NCBI GenBank assembly: GCA_030615235.1
Contig: JAUWZR010000003.1
Span: 1 to 31,680 of the forward strand
DNA: 31,680 bases
Direction of reading: 5' to 3'
DNA from: Promethearchaeota archaeon
GTDB lineage: Archaea > Asgardarchaeota > Lokiarchaeia > Sigyniarchaeales > SOKP01
Both the position numbers and the translations under genes were made by a program. The notes under the pieces are model-generated. The model saw nothing but the letters and a program-made list of their open reading frames with translations, made no database searches and was not told the origin of the DNA. Shown one piece after another: positions 1 to 7,481 of the stretch. Position 1 is the stretch's first letter. Every line of letters begins with the position of its first letter.

Positions 1-583
<583 letters not shown>

Positions 584-800
584 AATTATTTGTCGCAATA
601 ACATAGTTATTACTTAAATTTGGAATTTTTTTTTTTTCTCAAATTCTCACTTACATTAGGATTCTTAATTAAGCTTCCTTCAGTTATAACGTATTAAATT
701 ATAACTACATTTTTTATATCGCATCAATGAAATGACTTTTCATCTAACGGAATCATACCGTAATCCAAGCTTACACCGGTAGAGATGCGAATTGTTATAC
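584..800 (-). other. 16S rRNA leader with several short hairpins
   Basis: This gap has no credible gene. It holds perfect short inverted repeats: AGTTATAA/TTATAACT (682-689 and 699-706), ATGAAA/TTTCAT (727-732 and 738-743) and ACGG/CCGT around 747-762. Outer arms CGCATC/GATGCG (719-724 and 784-789) enclose the last two. It is most simply read as a structured pre-rRNA leader. The bulge-helix-bulge processing stem of 16S cannot be tested because the 3' flank is missing. Confidence 0.4.
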
Positions 801-801
801 T

Positions 802-812
802 ATTATATAAGT
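802..812 (-). promoter_or_regulatory. Probable TATA box of the 16S rRNA gene
   Basis: On the minus strand the bases read ACTTATATAAT. With the usual archaeal spacing of about 26 bases the transcript would start near 780, giving a leader of about 200 bases before the mature 16S end. Placement is by motif only. A purine-rich BRE is not obvious. Confidence 0.45.
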
Positions 813-935
813 AATATTCATTTTAAATTTTTCCCTTTTTCTGGTTTTTCAAAGAACTCTTCCACAAATAATCGTAGTTTAAAAATCTAAGTTGAGACTA
901 AAAAATAATAAAATAGTAAAGGAGCTGACCGAAAT

Positions 936-1940
936 ATGATGGATTTAAGGGAAAAAATTGGTATTCATCTCGATCAAATTAAACAACTGAAAGGAGTAGA
1001 AAATGCAGTTTTAACTCAAAGAGACGGAAATCCAATTCAATCTGCGGGAGTTTGGTTTTCAAAGGATGAAATTTTCAATGTTAGTTCTGCAACCAGCGCT
1101 ATATTTAATGTAGGAATACATCTACATCCAAATGATTTGAAATACATCTTAATAGAAGGAAAAAAAGCAAAAATTTTAATTGCTCCTCTCAATAGCCCAA
1201 TACATTATTCTTTAAATAGGATTCTACAACAACAAGGGATAATCGATAATAAGCACGAATTTTTTATTGCTATTACTGCACAACCTAACACCAATTTAGG
1301 GGGTATTTTTCTACAAACCAACGAATGCTTAAAAAAGATAAAAACTACATTAATTACTTCTGGTGAATCGTTTAAACCTCCTTTAGTTCAGTTTGATGAC
1401 CATCGGATTCAAAGTATAATTGAGGGTTTTGATGTGAAAGAGAATGAGAATGTAAACTTTAGAGTAACTTCATTTTCATTAAATCTTTCAGAAAGTATCT
1501 CAATGGAATTACGAAAAGTTTTGAATAACTTCTCTATTGCGATTCCAGATTTAAAATTTGCTTACATTACAATAGAGGGGGGGTTTATAGCTTCTAAGAT
1601 TTTAAAGCAAACCAAGAATAAAGAAGAGGATTTAGATAATATCTCCGCGATGAGCTACTCTCTTTTCCAAACTGCAAATCGATGTGCTTGGTTACTAAAA
1701 AAGATGAATGCAGATAATATTTTGTTAGATTGTGAAAATAAATTTCAATTTATTCACGGTTTGGGAAGAGCCATATTTAGCACTGAGATAGGAAAATCAA
1801 GACAAAAACTAGGTTTAATAAGGCTAATTCTTCCTCAATTTTCGAAAAAAATACGTAATCTCATCAAGCAAGCATCTGAAATTCAGAATCAGAATGTTTT
1901 TGATATTAAGAGTATGCTAGGGGAATTAGTTATTAAATAA
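936..1940 (+). CDS. Tandem roadblock/LC7-domain protein
   Basis: This is a 334-residue cytosolic protein. Residues about 12-135 form a roadblock/LC7 domain: a GVENAVLTQRDG strand-turn, the ISxxGVWF-like strand, then the SSATSAIF helix typical of Asgard roadblock proteins. A second, more divergent roadblock-like unit spans about 200-320 (strand AYITIEGGF, helix SLFQTANRCAWLLKKM). Proteins of this fold act as scaffolds or regulators for small Ras-like GTPases (MglB, Ragulator). A GTPase gene follows two genes downstream in the same direction, supporting that role. A GGAG at 921-924 lies 11 bases before the ATG. An adjacent ATG codon makes the exact start uncertain by one residue. The specific partner is inferred. 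Confidence 0.8.
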   Translation: MMDLREKIGIHLDQIKQLKGVENAVLTQRDGNPIQSAGVWFSKDEIFNVSSATSAIFNVGIHLHPNDLKYILIEGKKAKILIAPLNSPIHYSLNRILQQQGIIDNKHEFFIAITAQPNTNLGGIFLQTNECLKKIKTTLITSGESFKPPLVQFDDHRIQSIIEGFDVKENENVNFRVTSFSLNLSESISMELRKVLNNFSIAIPDLKFAYITIEGGFIASKILKQTKNKEEDLDNISAMSYSLFQTANRCAWLLKKMNADNILLDCENKFQFIHGLGRAIFSTEIGKSRQKLGLIRLILPQFSKKIRNLIKQASEIQNQNVFDIKSMLGELVIK

Positions 1941-1952
1941 TTAGGTGAAAAA

Positions 1953-2849
1953 ATGAGTTTTTTCGAATTCCTAGAAAGACTAAAAGCACCAGATACATCA
2001 TTAATTCTTTATAGTTTGTTAAATAGAATACCAATAATTGTATATGGTGATGATGCGGAAGTAATTGATGATTTTATAATAGATCTATCGGATCTGATTC
2101 ATTTCCGCAAAGAATTAATATTCTATACGGATTTTATTTCGGATATTGAGTATACAAATTTAATTATGAATGAAAACATGGATTATAACTCACAACGAAC
2201 ACATATAAGATGTCCTACGACTGTTGCACTGAAAGCTTTAAACCAATTTGAAAACTTTAATTCTTGGTTAATTGGAATTGAAATACCAGAGCAAAAGGAA
2301 AGAATTCAACAGTTTATTAATAGCGTTAAAAAGAAAATTAATTGTTTCTTAAGTATTAGTTTCTTTTCAAATTCAGTTTCAATAGACTTTATTGGATTAA
2401 ATTGGAAGTTACTCGATCTTACTTTTGAAAGAGAGGTATTACAAAAAATATCTCAAGATACTGAAAGATCTATAACAAAAATGAAACGGGTTCTATTTGA
2501 GAAAGTTAAATCAGAAGATATAAATAAAGATTTACTTAGGACGCTATTGGATTTTGATGTCGAAAAGGAAGAATTGAAGCGTAATATTTTTAAAAAGGAG
2601 ATACAAAATTTTTATTCTGGATCTAAGAGAGCTTTTTTTATTTTCTCTAGGTTAAATTTATTAAATAATATTGAAATAAATACAAAAATTGGAAGTAAAA
2701 CGCTTATGGAAACAATAGATTATGATTACGCTCATATAGAAAGAATAATCTCATTTATATTTAAAGAATGGGGGGAAGATTTTTCGTCATTAATTGAGAA
2801 TGGGAAAAAAGTTAATGCTCTAGATAGTATGCAATCATTATGGGGGTGA
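1953..2849 (+). CDS. Unknown protein in GTPase cassette, possibly degenerate P-loop fold
   Basis: I do not recognise a named family for this 298-residue protein. The first third alternates strands and helices (IPIIVYGDDAEVIDDFIIDL, then a strand ending YTDF) in a way that resembles a nucleotide-binding fold, but the expected GxxGK[ST] loop is absent: the turn reads YGDDAEV. The C-terminal half is helical and charged. The gene starts 12 bases after the roadblock gene and its stop lies inside the Shine-Dalgarno region of the GTPase gene, so the three are very likely one operon. A role as adaptor or regulator of the GTPase is inference from position only. Confidence 0.75.
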   Translation: MSFFEFLERLKAPDTSLILYSLLNRIPIIVYGDDAEVIDDFIIDLSDLIHFRKELIFYTDFISDIEYTNLIMNENMDYNSQRTHIRCPTTVALKALNQFENFNSWLIGIEIPEQKERIQQFINSVKKKINCFLSISFFSNSVSIDFIGLNWKLLDLTFEREVLQKISQDTERSITKMKRVLFEKVKSEDINKDLLRTLLDFDVEKEELKRNIFKKEIQNFYSGSKRAFFIFSRLNLLNNIEINTKIGSKTLMETIDYDYAHIERIISFIFKEWGEDFSSLIENGKKVNALDSMQSLWG

Positions 2850-2855
2850 CTAGCA

Positions 2856-3449
2856 GTGATATACGATTATGAGAACAAAATATTACAAGTTAAGATTGTT
2901 TATTATGGCCCCGCTATGTCAGGAAAAACGACCTCAATAAAACACTTATTCTCTTATTTTAATAAAGAAGAAGGTTTAAAATCAATTGATAGCACTATTG
3001 GTAGAACTCTGTTCTTTGATTTTGGTGTATTGCAGTTTAAAGGCTCTGAATGGGGCTTAAAATTTTTAATATATTCTGCTACTGGACAAGATTTTTATGC
3101 AAGCACCAGACCAGCAACTTTGAATGGAGTAGATGCATTAATTTTTGTTGTTGATTCACAAGCTCATTGCTTACATCACAATTTAAGATCGTGGAATGAG
3201 CTCAAAACAATGTTCAGAAATGAATTTTATAATTTACCAATGGTAATTTCATTAAACAAATCTGATTTTGAATCGAAACAAGAGATATTTGATCATGAAT
3301 TTATAAAAAAAATAAATATAAATCAATTTAAATATATTTCTGCTAATAAAACGGTAGCAACTGAAGGAAAAGGGATATTAGATGCATTTAATCGTGTGAT
3401 AACATTCATATTTCCAGAATTAACTTTAAAAATGAGTATAACAAATTAG
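2856..3449 (+). CDS. MglA/Arf-like small GTPase
   Basis: This 197-residue small GTPase has G1 GPAMSGKTT (18-26), a G3-like loop SATGQ (74-78), a following segment DFYASTRPATLNGVDALIFVVDSQ-like as in MglA, and G4 NKSD (134-137). A SANKT segment probably serves as G5. The G3 loop lacks the classic DxxG aspartate, which is normal for MglA-type and many Asgard Rag-like GTPases. There is no lipid-anchor cysteine at the end and no membrane segment. The start is GTG at 2856, preceded by GGGGGTGA (2842-2849). It is the third gene of the roadblock cassette, so the roadblock protein is a likely regulator (inference). Confidence 0.9.
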   Translation: MIYDYENKILQVKIVYYGPAMSGKTTSIKHLFSYFNKEEGLKSIDSTIGRTLFFDFGVLQFKGSEWGLKFLIYSATGQDFYASTRPATLNGVDALIFVVDSQAHCLHHNLRSWNELKTMFRNEFYNLPMVISLNKSDFESKQEIFDHEFIKKININQFKYISANKTVATEGKGILDAFNRVITFIFPELTLKMSITN

Positions 3450-3460
3450 ATTTTTTTATT
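3450..3460 (+). terminator. T-rich probable terminator of the GTPase cassette
   Basis: A run of T residues directly follows the TAG stop of the GTPase gene, matching the poly-T termination signals of archaea. The convergent small gene ends at 3462, so transcription from both sides meets here. Confidence 0.35.
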
Positions 3461-3461
3461 T

Positions 3462-3638
3462 CTAAATTTTTTCATACATGTTTTTAGAAAGTCTTTTAAT
3501 AAATCCTTGTATGTGAAACTGTTTTAACAAATTTCGAACTTTTCTTACTTCCTGCGCGTCCACTCTTAGTATATCTATTAACTGAAATATTGAAAATTGT
3601 TTTGGTAATTGTTCCTTGATGCTATTATAAACTCCCAT
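3462..3638 (-). CDS. Small winged-helix-like protein (58 residues)
   Basis: The minus strand encodes MGVYNSIKEQ, then LPKQFSIFQLIDILRV, then DAQEVRKVRNLLKQF, then HIQGFIKRLSKNMYEKI. This helix-helix-turn-helix pattern, ending in a positively charged wing-like segment, looks like a minimal winged-helix DNA-binding domain. ATG is at 3638 and TAG ends at 3462. A TATA-like ATTATATAAA lies at 3671-3680, close to the expected distance for a nearly leaderless transcript. It converges on the GTPase cassette. No named family is recognised, and the short length leaves some doubt that it is expressed. Confidence 0.55.
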   Translation of the reverse strand: MGVYNSIKEQLPKQFSIFQLIDILRVDAQEVRKVRNLLKQFHIQGFIKRLSKNMYEKI

Positions 3639-3784
3639 TTCTATTTACTCAAAAGATGATATTCTTTAGTATTATATAAAATGATCAAGAATTTATATAA
3701 ATTATTAAAACAAGACAAATCAATATTTAGAATTTATTGGTTTTTATAATCCTCAATGTAACTATAATATTTCATTCCTATTTT

Positions 3785-3937
3785 TTATAGGTCATGGATA
3801 TTAGTTATTTTCATAGAATTTTTATAACCGTAGGGAACTCCTAATAAATAATGAAATTTATTTTCTTTATTCATATAAGGTTCTTTAGGGGTTCTTATTA
3901 ATATATTCAATAACCCGAGATCCTTCGTAGCTACCAA
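3785..3937 (-). CDS. Doubtful small ORF or gene remnant
   Basis: A 50-codon minus-strand frame opens after a stop at 3950-3952 and could start at TTG 3937. Its product (start VATKDLGLLNILIRTP, end YGYKNSMKITNIHDL) has a non-random, protein-like composition. There is no Shine-Dalgarno sequence and no well placed TATA box. It may be the remnant of a longer gene or a chance frame. The rest of 3639-4024 shows no other gene. Confidence 0.2.
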   Translation of the reverse strand: MVATKDLGLLNILIRTPKEPYMNKENKFHYLLGVPYGYKNSMKITNIHDL

Positions 3938-4024
3938 GTATTGCTTATCTTAAAAAGAATTAAAATTATTAAGATATTGTAATGATTTATCATCGTCGAA
4001 AAGATTAAAAATCTATAAGAAAGT

Positions 4025-4705
4025 TTAAAACTTTGGGATATCTCTACTGAAATTGTCACCAACTGGTGCTTTTCCATCCCCGTATATCTGATATAATCCA
4101 GTTCTTCTCGCACATTCGCTGAAACTTCTATAGATATCCAATTTCTTCTCGTATAATGCACAAGTTTTATAAATTATAGGATTCCAGATATATAACTCGT
4201 GATCTGGTTCATGCCAGAGCTTTTCTTCTTTGAGAACTTGCTTAAAATCTTCTTCTCCTATAGTTTCATTAAGATCTTGCTTATTTAGCATAGTTATAAG
4301 TGGAATTTCTTTAATTAACTTCCCCCTTGTAACATTTTTTAATTCCTTTAAAGATTCAATATTATCTTCAAAGAAGTGAGTTTGCGAATCAACTACGAAA
4401 ATTACCCCATCAGTACCCTTGAAAATCTTTTTTCTTAATGGAGAGAATCTACTTTGCCCAGCAACAGTATAAACATGGTAATATACTTTGCTCTGTTTAG
4501 TTGATTGAAAAATTCCACGATCAAAATATAAAGTAGACCCGCTTGCCATCGAAATTTTAGTTAGATTTCCCGTTGGTGTAATATCTTTTTTTTGTTCTTT
4601 TGTAAGTTGGTATAATGTGTCTACTATCGTTGTTTTTCCGGAGCCTCCCATACCCCAGTAAAGAATTTTTATGTAAATATTATGATCTGCAGTCCAACGA
4701 ACCAT
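4025..4705 (-). CDS. MglA/Rag-like small GTPase
   Basis: This is a 226-residue small GTPase. Numbered from the ATG at 4705, it has G1 GMGGSGKTT (18-26), the MglA-like G3 YTVAGQ, the downstream FVVDSQ strand, G4 NKQD and a TCA G5-like loop. It is longer than usual because of a C-terminal extension of about 50 residues after the G5 strand, rich in Tyr, Arg and Asp, of unknown role. The ATG at 4705 is chosen because GAGGT lies 9 bases upstream; a TTG seven codons earlier (4726) is possible. It is a single gene on the opposite strand from the roadblock cassette, and both could share the roadblock regulator (inference). Confidence 0.88.
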   Translation of the reverse strand: MVRWTADHNIYIKILYWGMGGSGKTTIVDTLYQLTKEQKKDITPTGNLTKISMASGSTLYFDRGIFQSTKQSKVYYHVYTVAGQSRFSPLRKKIFKGTDGVIFVVDSQTHFFEDNIESLKELKNVTRGKLIKEIPLITMLNKQDLNETIGEEDFKQVLKEEKLWHEPDHELYIWNPIIYKTCALYEKKLDIYRSFSECARRTGLYQIYGDGKAPVGDNFSRDIPKF

Positions 4706-4961
4706 AGAAAGAACCTCATTAATCAAAAACTATTTTAATGACCGTTAAATACATTTTTATTAAATTTTTTTAATAGAAATATCTCTCTGGTCTTTATAAA
4801 ATAATATTATTAAATATTAATATAATTAAGCATTTATAACTTTATTTTAGTTTTCACTTCTCAAGCATATAGGAGATTAATTTTGCTGCATTTTTTGTTT
4901 TTAAAATTAAATTTGATCGAAATACTATAATAAAAGATTTTCCTTCACTATTTTTAATTGC

Positions 4962-5213
4962 TCAGCACATGGATTCTTGGATAATCGCAAAATATTTCCC
5001 TTGCCTAATATTGTAGTTACACCATAATAAGATCTCATTGTATACTTTTCCGCTATAATTTTCCCTTGCAATAAGGTTAATAATATCAGAATACATTATT
5101 TCTCTCTTTCCTTTAATAATTAGATCGATTTTTTTAAAAATTTTTTCCAATAAATCAAGATGGGATGAAGAAATATCTTTTTTCCATTTATATGGTCCTT
5201 GAATTTGATTCAT
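4962..5213 (-). CDS. Small hypothetical protein (83 residues)
   Basis: This is a soluble, mostly helical, positively charged protein with no recognised family. The middle (about 20-60) reads as two amphipathic helices around an IKGKREIMYSDIINLIAREN segment, compatible with a small helical or winged-helix domain. It ends in Cys. The start is well supported: AAGGAG (GGAG at 5222-5225) lies 8 bases before the ATG. It lies upstream of the GTPase gene on the same strand, but a 256-base gap argues against a tight operon. Confidence 0.6.
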   Translation of the reverse strand: MNQIQGPYKWKKDISSSHLDLLEKIFKKIDLIIKGKREIMYSDIINLIARENYSGKVYNEILLWCNYNIRQGKYFAIIQESMC

Positions 5214-5455
5214 TTTAATTTCTCCTTTGTTGATATTTTAATTCAGGAGATCTTTATTTCATTAAATTATACTTCGAATTATAGGATAAAAATAGCTTTT
5301 TTTTTTAATTCCAATTATCTCTCAGTCTGGCTCTAAAACAATTTTATGAACTCCGATGAAAAATTATTCTACTTTAAGTGACAAACAATCTACAAAATTG
5401 AGATAAAAGCCTGATTTATTTAGTAATATATATTCCTTGTCTTTTAGGTGATAGA

Positions 5456-6478
5456 ATGGATATTAATACAAAAGAAAGTATAGAAGAAGAAAAATGCTCT
5501 GAATGTGGTGGTCCAGTGATAACTAACTCTTTCGAAATAACATGTAAAGATTGTGGGTTAGTATTAGATAATCTTTATAAAGATTCGTCATATATTTTCA
5601 ACAACTTTAATAATAAGAGTAATTTGAGTAGACAATATGTTGCTTTAGGAGAAAGAACTGATTATATTGGGGGATTAGGGACATTTATAGACTATGAGAA
5701 TTCAAAAAATTTAAAAGATAAAACGGGTAAGTTATTACCTCCCGATGAGCAAAAACTGTATAGAAGATTAAAAAAAAACTATTCGCAATTTTTAAGAATT
5801 AAAAACCATGAAACTGAATACAGGATTTTTAATATATTAAATAAAATCTCAGTCTATTTAAACTTGAATAAGAATATTAGAAATAATGCAGCATATTACT
5901 ATAAAAAAATAATTAAAAATGAAGAGAGAGTTATTAATAATATCTCCTTGATTGCTTTTTGCATATTCTATTCAGTTCGTAAAGAGTATCATAACGCTCC
6001 AATTACTATTAACGAAATTTCAAATGCTTTTCAAAATTTTGGTCACCGAGTTAATCCAAGATTGATTTTAAGAGATGGAATAAGGTATAAAAATCATTTA
6101 AATAATGATACGATACCTCATAGTAGTGAGGATTACTTAAATAGATTGATCGATAATATAATAAATCAAAAAGTCTTTGAGATGAGATTAGAAAAAAAAG
6201 AGAGTGTTTGGTCCAAAGAAGATTATAAGTGTAAACTAACTAGTAAATGTAGATTGATTTTAGCAAGTTTAAATAAATGGGATCGTGGTGGACGAAACCC
6301 TTTTATTTTAACTGGAGCTATTATTTATCTAGCAGATAAATTGCTATCGAAGGAATTCAATCAAAAAACCGTCTTAACTCAAAAATTAATTTCTTTAGCA
6401 ACGAACATAGCTGAATATTCTATTAGAGACCATTACGTTAATTTGCTTAAACCAATTTTCATAAAAAAGAAAAGCTAG
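5456..6478 (+). CDS. Divergent TFB (TFIIB-like) transcription factor
   Basis: This 340-residue TFIIB-type factor has an N-terminal zinc ribbon with C14-x2-C17 and C30-x2-C33, a B-reader-like stretch containing GGLGTFIDY, and two cyclin-like repeats (about 105-215 and 260-335). TFBs bind TBP and BRE DNA and recruit RNA polymerase. Compared with the canonical TFB at 29094-29981, the cyclin repeats are strongly diverged and the reader/linker is altered, so it is probably a specialised paralogue rather than the housekeeping factor. GGTGAT lies just upstream of the ATG. Its nearest neighbours are the small orphan gene (divergent) and tRNA-Glu. Confidence 0.82.
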   Translation: MDINTKESIEEEKCSECGGPVITNSFEITCKDCGLVLDNLYKDSSYIFNNFNNKSNLSRQYVALGERTDYIGGLGTFIDYENSKNLKDKTGKLLPPDEQKLYRRLKKNYSQFLRIKNHETEYRIFNILNKISVYLNLNKNIRNNAAYYYKKIIKNEERVINNISLIAFCIFYSVRKEYHNAPITINEISNAFQNFGHRVNPRLILRDGIRYKNHLNNDTIPHSSEDYLNRLIDNIINQKVFEMRLEKKESVWSKEDYKCKLTSKCRLILASLNKWDRGGRNPFILTGAIIYLADKLLSKEFNQKTVLTQKLISLATNIAEYSIRDHYVNLLKPIFIKKKS

Positions 6479-6588
6479 TTTTATTTGACTTGTCTGGGGC
6501 GCGATAATGTTATAAATTACGATTGGTTTATGTTCTCGTTATTCATTATGAAATTTTTTTTTAATTAAGTTTAAAATTAATTTAAGGT

Positions 6589-6613
6589 TTAATAAAATAA
6601 TAAATTTTATTAA
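6589..6613 (+). repeat. AT palindrome just upstream of tRNA-Glu
   Basis: Perfect 10-base arms TTAATAAAAT and ATTTTATTAA surround a 5-base AATAA spacer and end 7 bases before the tRNA. It overlaps the position expected for the tRNA TATA box (about 26 bases upstream), so it may simply be the promoter in AT-rich DNA. Confidence 0.35.
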
Positions 6614-6620
6614 TAAGTCT

Positions 6621-6720
6621 GCTTCTGTAGTGTAGTCCGGCCAAACTTTCTTAAGAAAGAAAGGGTTTGGCATGCGAGGCTCTCACCCTCGTGACCCGGG
6701 TTCAAATCCCGGCAGAAGCA
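6621..6720 (+). tRNA. tRNA-Glu (anticodon CTC) with a D-arm intron
   Basis: Acceptor strands GCTTCTG (6621-6627) and CAGAAGC (6713-6719) pair fully, with discriminator A at 6720. The anticodon stem CGAGG/CCTCG encloses loop CTCTCAC, giving anticodon CTC at 6682-6684 (Glu). The T-arm is CCGGG-TTCAAAT-CCCGG. CCA is not encoded. Between the D-stem halves GTGT (6630-6633) and GCAT (6670-6673) the loop carries about 25 extra bases compared with a normal tRNA-Glu. I place the insert at 6645-6669, within one or two bases. Removing it leaves a normal 75-base tRNA. Confidence 0.92.
6645..6669 (+). other. Non-canonical tRNA intron (about position 21/22)
   Basis: The extra 25 bases sit between D-loop A21 and D-stem G22. 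Flanks GCCAAAC (6640-6646) and GTTTGGC (6665-6671) are perfectly complementary, and CTTTC/GAAAG (6646-6650 and 6655-6659) form an inner stem. A paired structure of this kind is what the archaeal splicing endonuclease needs, but a strict bulge-helix-bulge cannot be proven by eye. The usual intron site after the anticodon (37/38) is empty. Confidence 0.7.
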
Positions 6721-6749
6721 CTGATGTGAGATAAGTTATATTTATGTCT

Positions 6750-7136
6750 CTATGACAACCTGAAGCTCTTAAGCTTTTCAAGAAGATTCAAAAGATTAAG
6801 TAAAAGCTCTAAATATTCATTAATAATATGAATTTGAGTTTCATTTTTTAGTCTATGAGCAATCCAATTTATCTTTTCAATAAGAACAGAATTTATATTA
6901 CTGTTTAAAATTGTAATTTCGAGTGGATTATTAACATTTGGCTTAATATCTTCATCATTCTTATTAGAGTCTTTATCAACTAGTAACACTTCCCTATTAC
7001 ATATTGCACAAAAAGTAGTTCCACTTTTATTTTGAAAAATTGGATTATTACAGATAGGACAAGATAAACTTAGCATTTTATGACCTGATTTTAAAAGATC
7101 TGCCATAATTCTTGCGTCTTCTTTAATAAGGACCAC
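6750..7136 (-). CDS. ZNRD2/SSSCA1-like zinc-ribbon protein (UPF0148-like)
   Basis: This 128-residue protein opens with the family pattern MADLLKSGHKMLSLSCPICN, followed by a zinc ribbon with C26-x2-C29 and C43-x2-C46 (CAICNREV). The homologous human protein is the autoantigen p27 (ZNRD2); the archaeal family is uncharacterised. The C-terminal half is an Asn-rich linker and then a Leu-rich amphipathic helix (about 90-125), perhaps for oligomerisation. The start is GTG at 7136; upstream sequence shows only a weak AGAAG. It lies 38 bases downstream of eS17 on the same strand, so the two are probably co-transcribed. Function is unknown. Confidence 0.82.
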   Translation of the reverse strand: MVLIKEDARIMADLLKSGHKMLSLSCPICNNPIFQNKSGTTFCAICNREVLLVDKDSNKNDEDIKPNVNNPLEITILNSNINSVLIEKINWIAHRLKNETQIHIINEYLELLLNLLNLLEKLKSFRLS

Positions 7137-7174
7137 TTGATTTCTTCTTTATAATAATTTTATAAATTCAGTTT

Positions 7175-7381
7175 TTAGGATTGTTCTCTAATTTTTATCT
7201 TCATTAAGTTAACAATATATCCTGAAATTCGATTTCTAAGATGTTTTGAATCCACTTTAGAATATTTGTCTAACAATATCTTGTTTCTTTCAAAATCTGT
7301 GGTGAATACATTTGGATATTTGCTTATTAATTCTTTTGAGACTTTCTTTATCAAAAGGGTTCTAACTTTTCCCACTTTCAT
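7175..7381 (-). CDS. rps17e: Ribosomal protein eS17
   Basis: This 68-residue protein matches the archaeal eS17 pattern throughout: MKVGKVRT at the start, ISKYPNVFTTDFERNK in the middle and LRNRISGYIVNLMK near the end. It is a small-subunit ribosomal protein found in archaea and eukaryotes only, and the length is normal for archaea. It heads a two-gene unit with the ZNRD2-like gene. ATG is used as the start. Confidence 0.94.
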   Translation of the reverse strand: MKVGKVRTLLIKKVSKELISKYPNVFTTDFERNKILLDKYSKVDSKHLRNRISGYIVNLMKIKIREQS

Positions 7382-7481
7382 TCAACAATAACAAATTTCT
7401 TAGTTTTGAATTTAAATCTTTGACAAAATAAATGTTTTTTGGAATTATCTGAGTTTTTATATTTTAATAAATAAAATTGAT

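Noticed and set aside
719..789. A cloverleaf-like fold in the 16S leader, considered as a tRNA
   Set aside because: The middle loop lacks T33 and the 3' arm lacks a TTCRA loop, so it is not a tRNA.
3931..4161. A 76-codon minus-strand ORF
   Set aside because: It overlaps the end of the GTPase gene in another frame and its product is mostly hydrophobic AT-rich noise.
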